A stretch of 64,000 bases of DNA. It comes from Tolypothrix tenuis PCC 7101. Lineage in GTDB: Bacteria; Cyanobacteriota; Cyanobacteriia; Cyanobacteriales; Nostocaceae. The position numbers and the translations under genes were made by a program. Of the stretch, positions 62,439 through 64,000 are shown piece after piece. Position 1 is the stretch's first letter, and each line of letters starts with the position of its first letter. The notes under the pieces were generated by a model that did not search any database, was not told where the DNA came from, and saw only the letters and a list, made by a program, of their open reading frames with translations. The stretch is taken from contig NZ_AP018248.1 of assembly GCF_002368295.1 (NCBI RefSeq), forward strand, positions 7,465,326-7,529,325. The letters run 5' to 3'.

Positions 62439-63251
62439 ATGGATCAATCACAAATCCTTGATGGAAAAGCGAGCGTAGTGACGCTGTTAAGCGATTTTGG
62501 CGATCGCGATGTTTATGTAGCTGTGATGAAGGGCGTAATTGCTCAAATCAACCCTCAGCTAAGGGTTATTGACTTAAATCACCAAATACCACCACAAAAT
62601 CTTGCTGCTGCTAGGTTTTGCTTAATGGATGCTTATCCTTACTTCCCAGAGGGTACAGTGCATATAGCTGTAGTAGATCCGGGAGTGGGTAGCAAACGCA
62701 GGGCGATCGCAGTGGAGTTTCCCCAAGGATTTTTAGTGGGGCCGGATAATGGCATTTTCAGTGGCATACTCAGTCAACAACAGGCGATCGCAGCAGTTGA
62801 GTTAACAAATCGTAATTATTGGCGGAGTACCGAAATTAGCCACACTTTTCACGGTAGAGATATTTTCGCACCAGTTGGGGGTAATTTAGCAAGCGGTGTA
62901 CCAATCCAAGAACTGGGACGAGAAATTGATCCAGCTAGTTTGGTACAGCTAGAGATCACAGAATGCCAACAGATAGGAAATATTATCACAGGTTGTATTC
63001 AATATATTGACCATTTTGGTAACCTGGTGAGCAACATTCCGGGGAGTTATGTGCAGGGGAAAACCTGGTGCGTACAAGTGCGAAGCTTGACAATAACGGG
63101 GTGTGAAACTTACAGCGATGTCAAAGTTAGAGAAGCCATTGCATTAGTAGGGAGTCATGGCTGGGTAGAAATTGCCATCAATAGCGGTAATGCACAGTCA
63201 CAATTGCAAATTAACTGGCAAGATAGTTTAGAGATAATACTGCTGAGTTAG
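62439..63251 (+). CDS. SAM hydroxide adenosyltransferase (DUF62/SAM chlorinase family)
   Basis: 270 aa. Members cleave S-adenosylmethionine with water to adenosine and methionine; relatives in actinomycetes are chlorinases or fluorinases. The motifs are VTLLSDFGDRDVYVAVMKGV, VVDPGVGS, GPDNGIFSG, TFHGRDIFAPVGG and IDHFGNLVSNIPG. Residues tied to halide use are not apparent, in line with the hydroxide subfamily. The length is typical. It is a single gene following a convergent pair. Confidence 0.88.
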   Translation: MDQSQILDGKASVVTLLSDFGDRDVYVAVMKGVIAQINPQLRVIDLNHQIPPQNLAAARFCLMDAYPYFPEGTVHIAVVDPGVGSKRRAIAVEFPQGFLVGPDNGIFSGILSQQQAIAAVELTNRNYWRSTEISHTFHGRDIFAPVGGNLASGVPIQELGREIDPASLVQLEITECQQIGNIITGCIQYIDHFGNLVSNIPGSYVQGKTWCVQVRSLTITGCETYSDVKVREAIALVGSHGWVEIAINSGNAQSQLQINWQDSLEIILLS

Positions 63252-63641
63252 AGATTTTAACCTTTGAATTTGGTTAGGGTAAAAGGGAAAAGGGTAAGGG
63301 TGAAAGGTTTTTTCTTGATACTTTCCCGCTGAACTGACAAGTAATGAGGCTACAAGTTCTACAATTTTGCATTTTAGAGGTTATTTATAAAGTAAAAATA
63401 AAATTATTGTAGGATGCGTTAGGCGCTGGTTGCCAATATGATTTCACCAAAGAACTATCCTAGCGCCTAACGCATCATCCATGCGGCGGTGCGTTACGGC
63501 TAAATTCCATTTTCTCTGTGTCCCAAATGCCTTCATAGCCGTAACACACCCTACTTAAGATCTACTTTAGAAATGGTCTCTTAGATTGTGGATTGTGAAA
63601 GATTTATCGTAGAGATACAAATCCAGACTCATAACTAATCT
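63252..63641. other. Repeat-rich intergenic region
   Basis: 63266-63346 is a dispersed STRR element (ends CTGAACTGACAAGTAATGAG). 63411-63473 has AGGATGCGTTAGGCGCT and AGCGCCTAACGCATCATCC facing one another. 63486-63553 has TGCGTTACGGCTA and TAGCCGTAACACACCC facing one another. No gene. Similar pieces occur near 2827 and 39074. Confidence 0.65.
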
Positions 63642-64000
63642 ATGAATACACAAACATTATCAGCACCAGCAGTTTATCAAGGTCAGTTTGGGGAATTTAC
63701 AATTACTCAAAGCGATCGCACTGGGGTAATTATCTATCGCACTGGATTGATGGTGGCTGCACTTAGCTTGGCGATCGCTAGCGCATTGGTGGTGTTTAAC
63801 AATCAACCAGCAACTTTAGCAGCGCTAACTCCGCTATATGCTTGTTTTACGCTAGCTCTTGGTGTAAGTTTAATCACCATCCATATTTATATGCTGGCAT
63901 TGCACCGAATGTTACAGGCTTTTTGGGCAATTGGTAGTATTGCAGCAGTGGGATTGGCACTATCTAGCAGTGAACCTTTAGCTGTTACGGTTTATAATCA
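63642..64000 (+). CDS. DUF2301-type membrane protein, 5' part
   Basis: Open from ATG 63642 through the window edge, at least 119 residues. It begins MNTQTLSAPAVYQGQFGEFT, ITQSDRTGVIIYRTGLMVAA. Helices follow: LMVAALSLAIASALVVF, LYACFTLALGVSLITIHIYM and AFWAIGSIAAVGLALSS. The start YQGQFGEFTI-T-x-x-D-R-x-G-V-I-I-Y-R matches what I recall of the cyanobacterial DUF2301 integral membrane family of unknown function. The 3' end is outside the window. GAGATACAA lies upstream but no clear Shine-Dalgarno. Confidence 0.7.
   Translation, partial: MNTQTLSAPAVYQGQFGEFTITQSDRTGVIIYRTGLMVAALSLAIASALVVFNNQPATLAALTPLYACFTLALGVSLITIHIYMLALHRMLQAFWAIGSIAAVGLALSSSEPLAVTVYN

Noticed and set aside
1..64000. tRNA or rRNA genes
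   Set aside because: No sequence with T-arm GTTCRANYC plus a matching acceptor stem, and no rRNA signature, was found on reading through.

Overview
The window comes from a filamentous cyanobacterium, most likely a member of the Nostocales (Nostoc/Anabaena/Calothrix-like). The evidence is the very frequent HIP1 octamer GCGATCGC, photosynthesis and NDH genes (petJ cytochrome c6, ndhH), deazaflavin synthesis (cofG), a group 2 sigma factor, several PAS/GAF regulators, and many short tandemly repeated repetitive (STRR) sequences built on heptamers such as GGGCATT and GGGTAAT. It is chromosomal housekeeping sequence interrupted by one large accessory block. No rRNA, tRNA or CRISPR array was found.

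Layout: 0.2-5.6 kb holds serC-like, a secreted TPR protein, petJ, a GNAT acetyltransferase and a group 2 sigma factor. 6.5-17.3 kb holds priA, a KMO-like FAD monooxygenase, an unrecognised 260-310 aa protein, a large FHA protein whose C-terminus is a degenerate methylglyoxal-synthase fold, and a histidine kinase. 17.9-28.5 kb holds lepA, an IS982-family remnant with a 121-bp MITE nested in it, DUF2811, an MFS transporter, anmK (with an STRR inserted in frame), a GAF histidine kinase and rsmH.

The block from 29.3 to 39.0 kb is the most remarkable part. Nine co-directional genes read as a VirB-type type IV secretion apparatus in nearly canonical order (VirB2-, B3-, B4-, B5-, B6-, B8-, B8-, B10-, B9-like). 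No relaxase, VirD4 coupling protein, VirB11 or VirB1 is in view. It sits between rsmH and ndhH and is followed by a frameshifted ankyrin-repeat fragment. Only the VirB4 ATPase and VirB10-like calls are strong from sequence alone; the rest rest on topology, short motifs and gene order.

40.0-64.0 kb returns to core genes: ndhH, a SUKH-like protein, a LuxR-type regulator, cofG, a 7TM-HD (PgpH-like) phosphohydrolase, a degenerate ADP-ribosylglycohydrolase, a 44-codon gene overlapping aroQ, topA, a DUF6745 pair, an RRM RNA-binding protein, a CapA-like metallophosphatase, a coupled RHH/PAS regulator pair with a candidate small RNA upstream, a GAF protein, a PEP-CTERM protein extended by a repeat insertion, a SAM hydroxide adenosyltransferase and the 5' part of a DUF2301 membrane protein.

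Repeats shape the region. STRRs extend apparent reading frames 5' of the GNAT and rsmH genes, lie inside anmK and fill most gaps. A 20-bp palindrome (AGACGCGATTAATCGCGTCT or a one-base variant) occurs four times, three of them in or beside the secretion locus. Two MITE-like elements can be delimited precisely by their inverted repeats.
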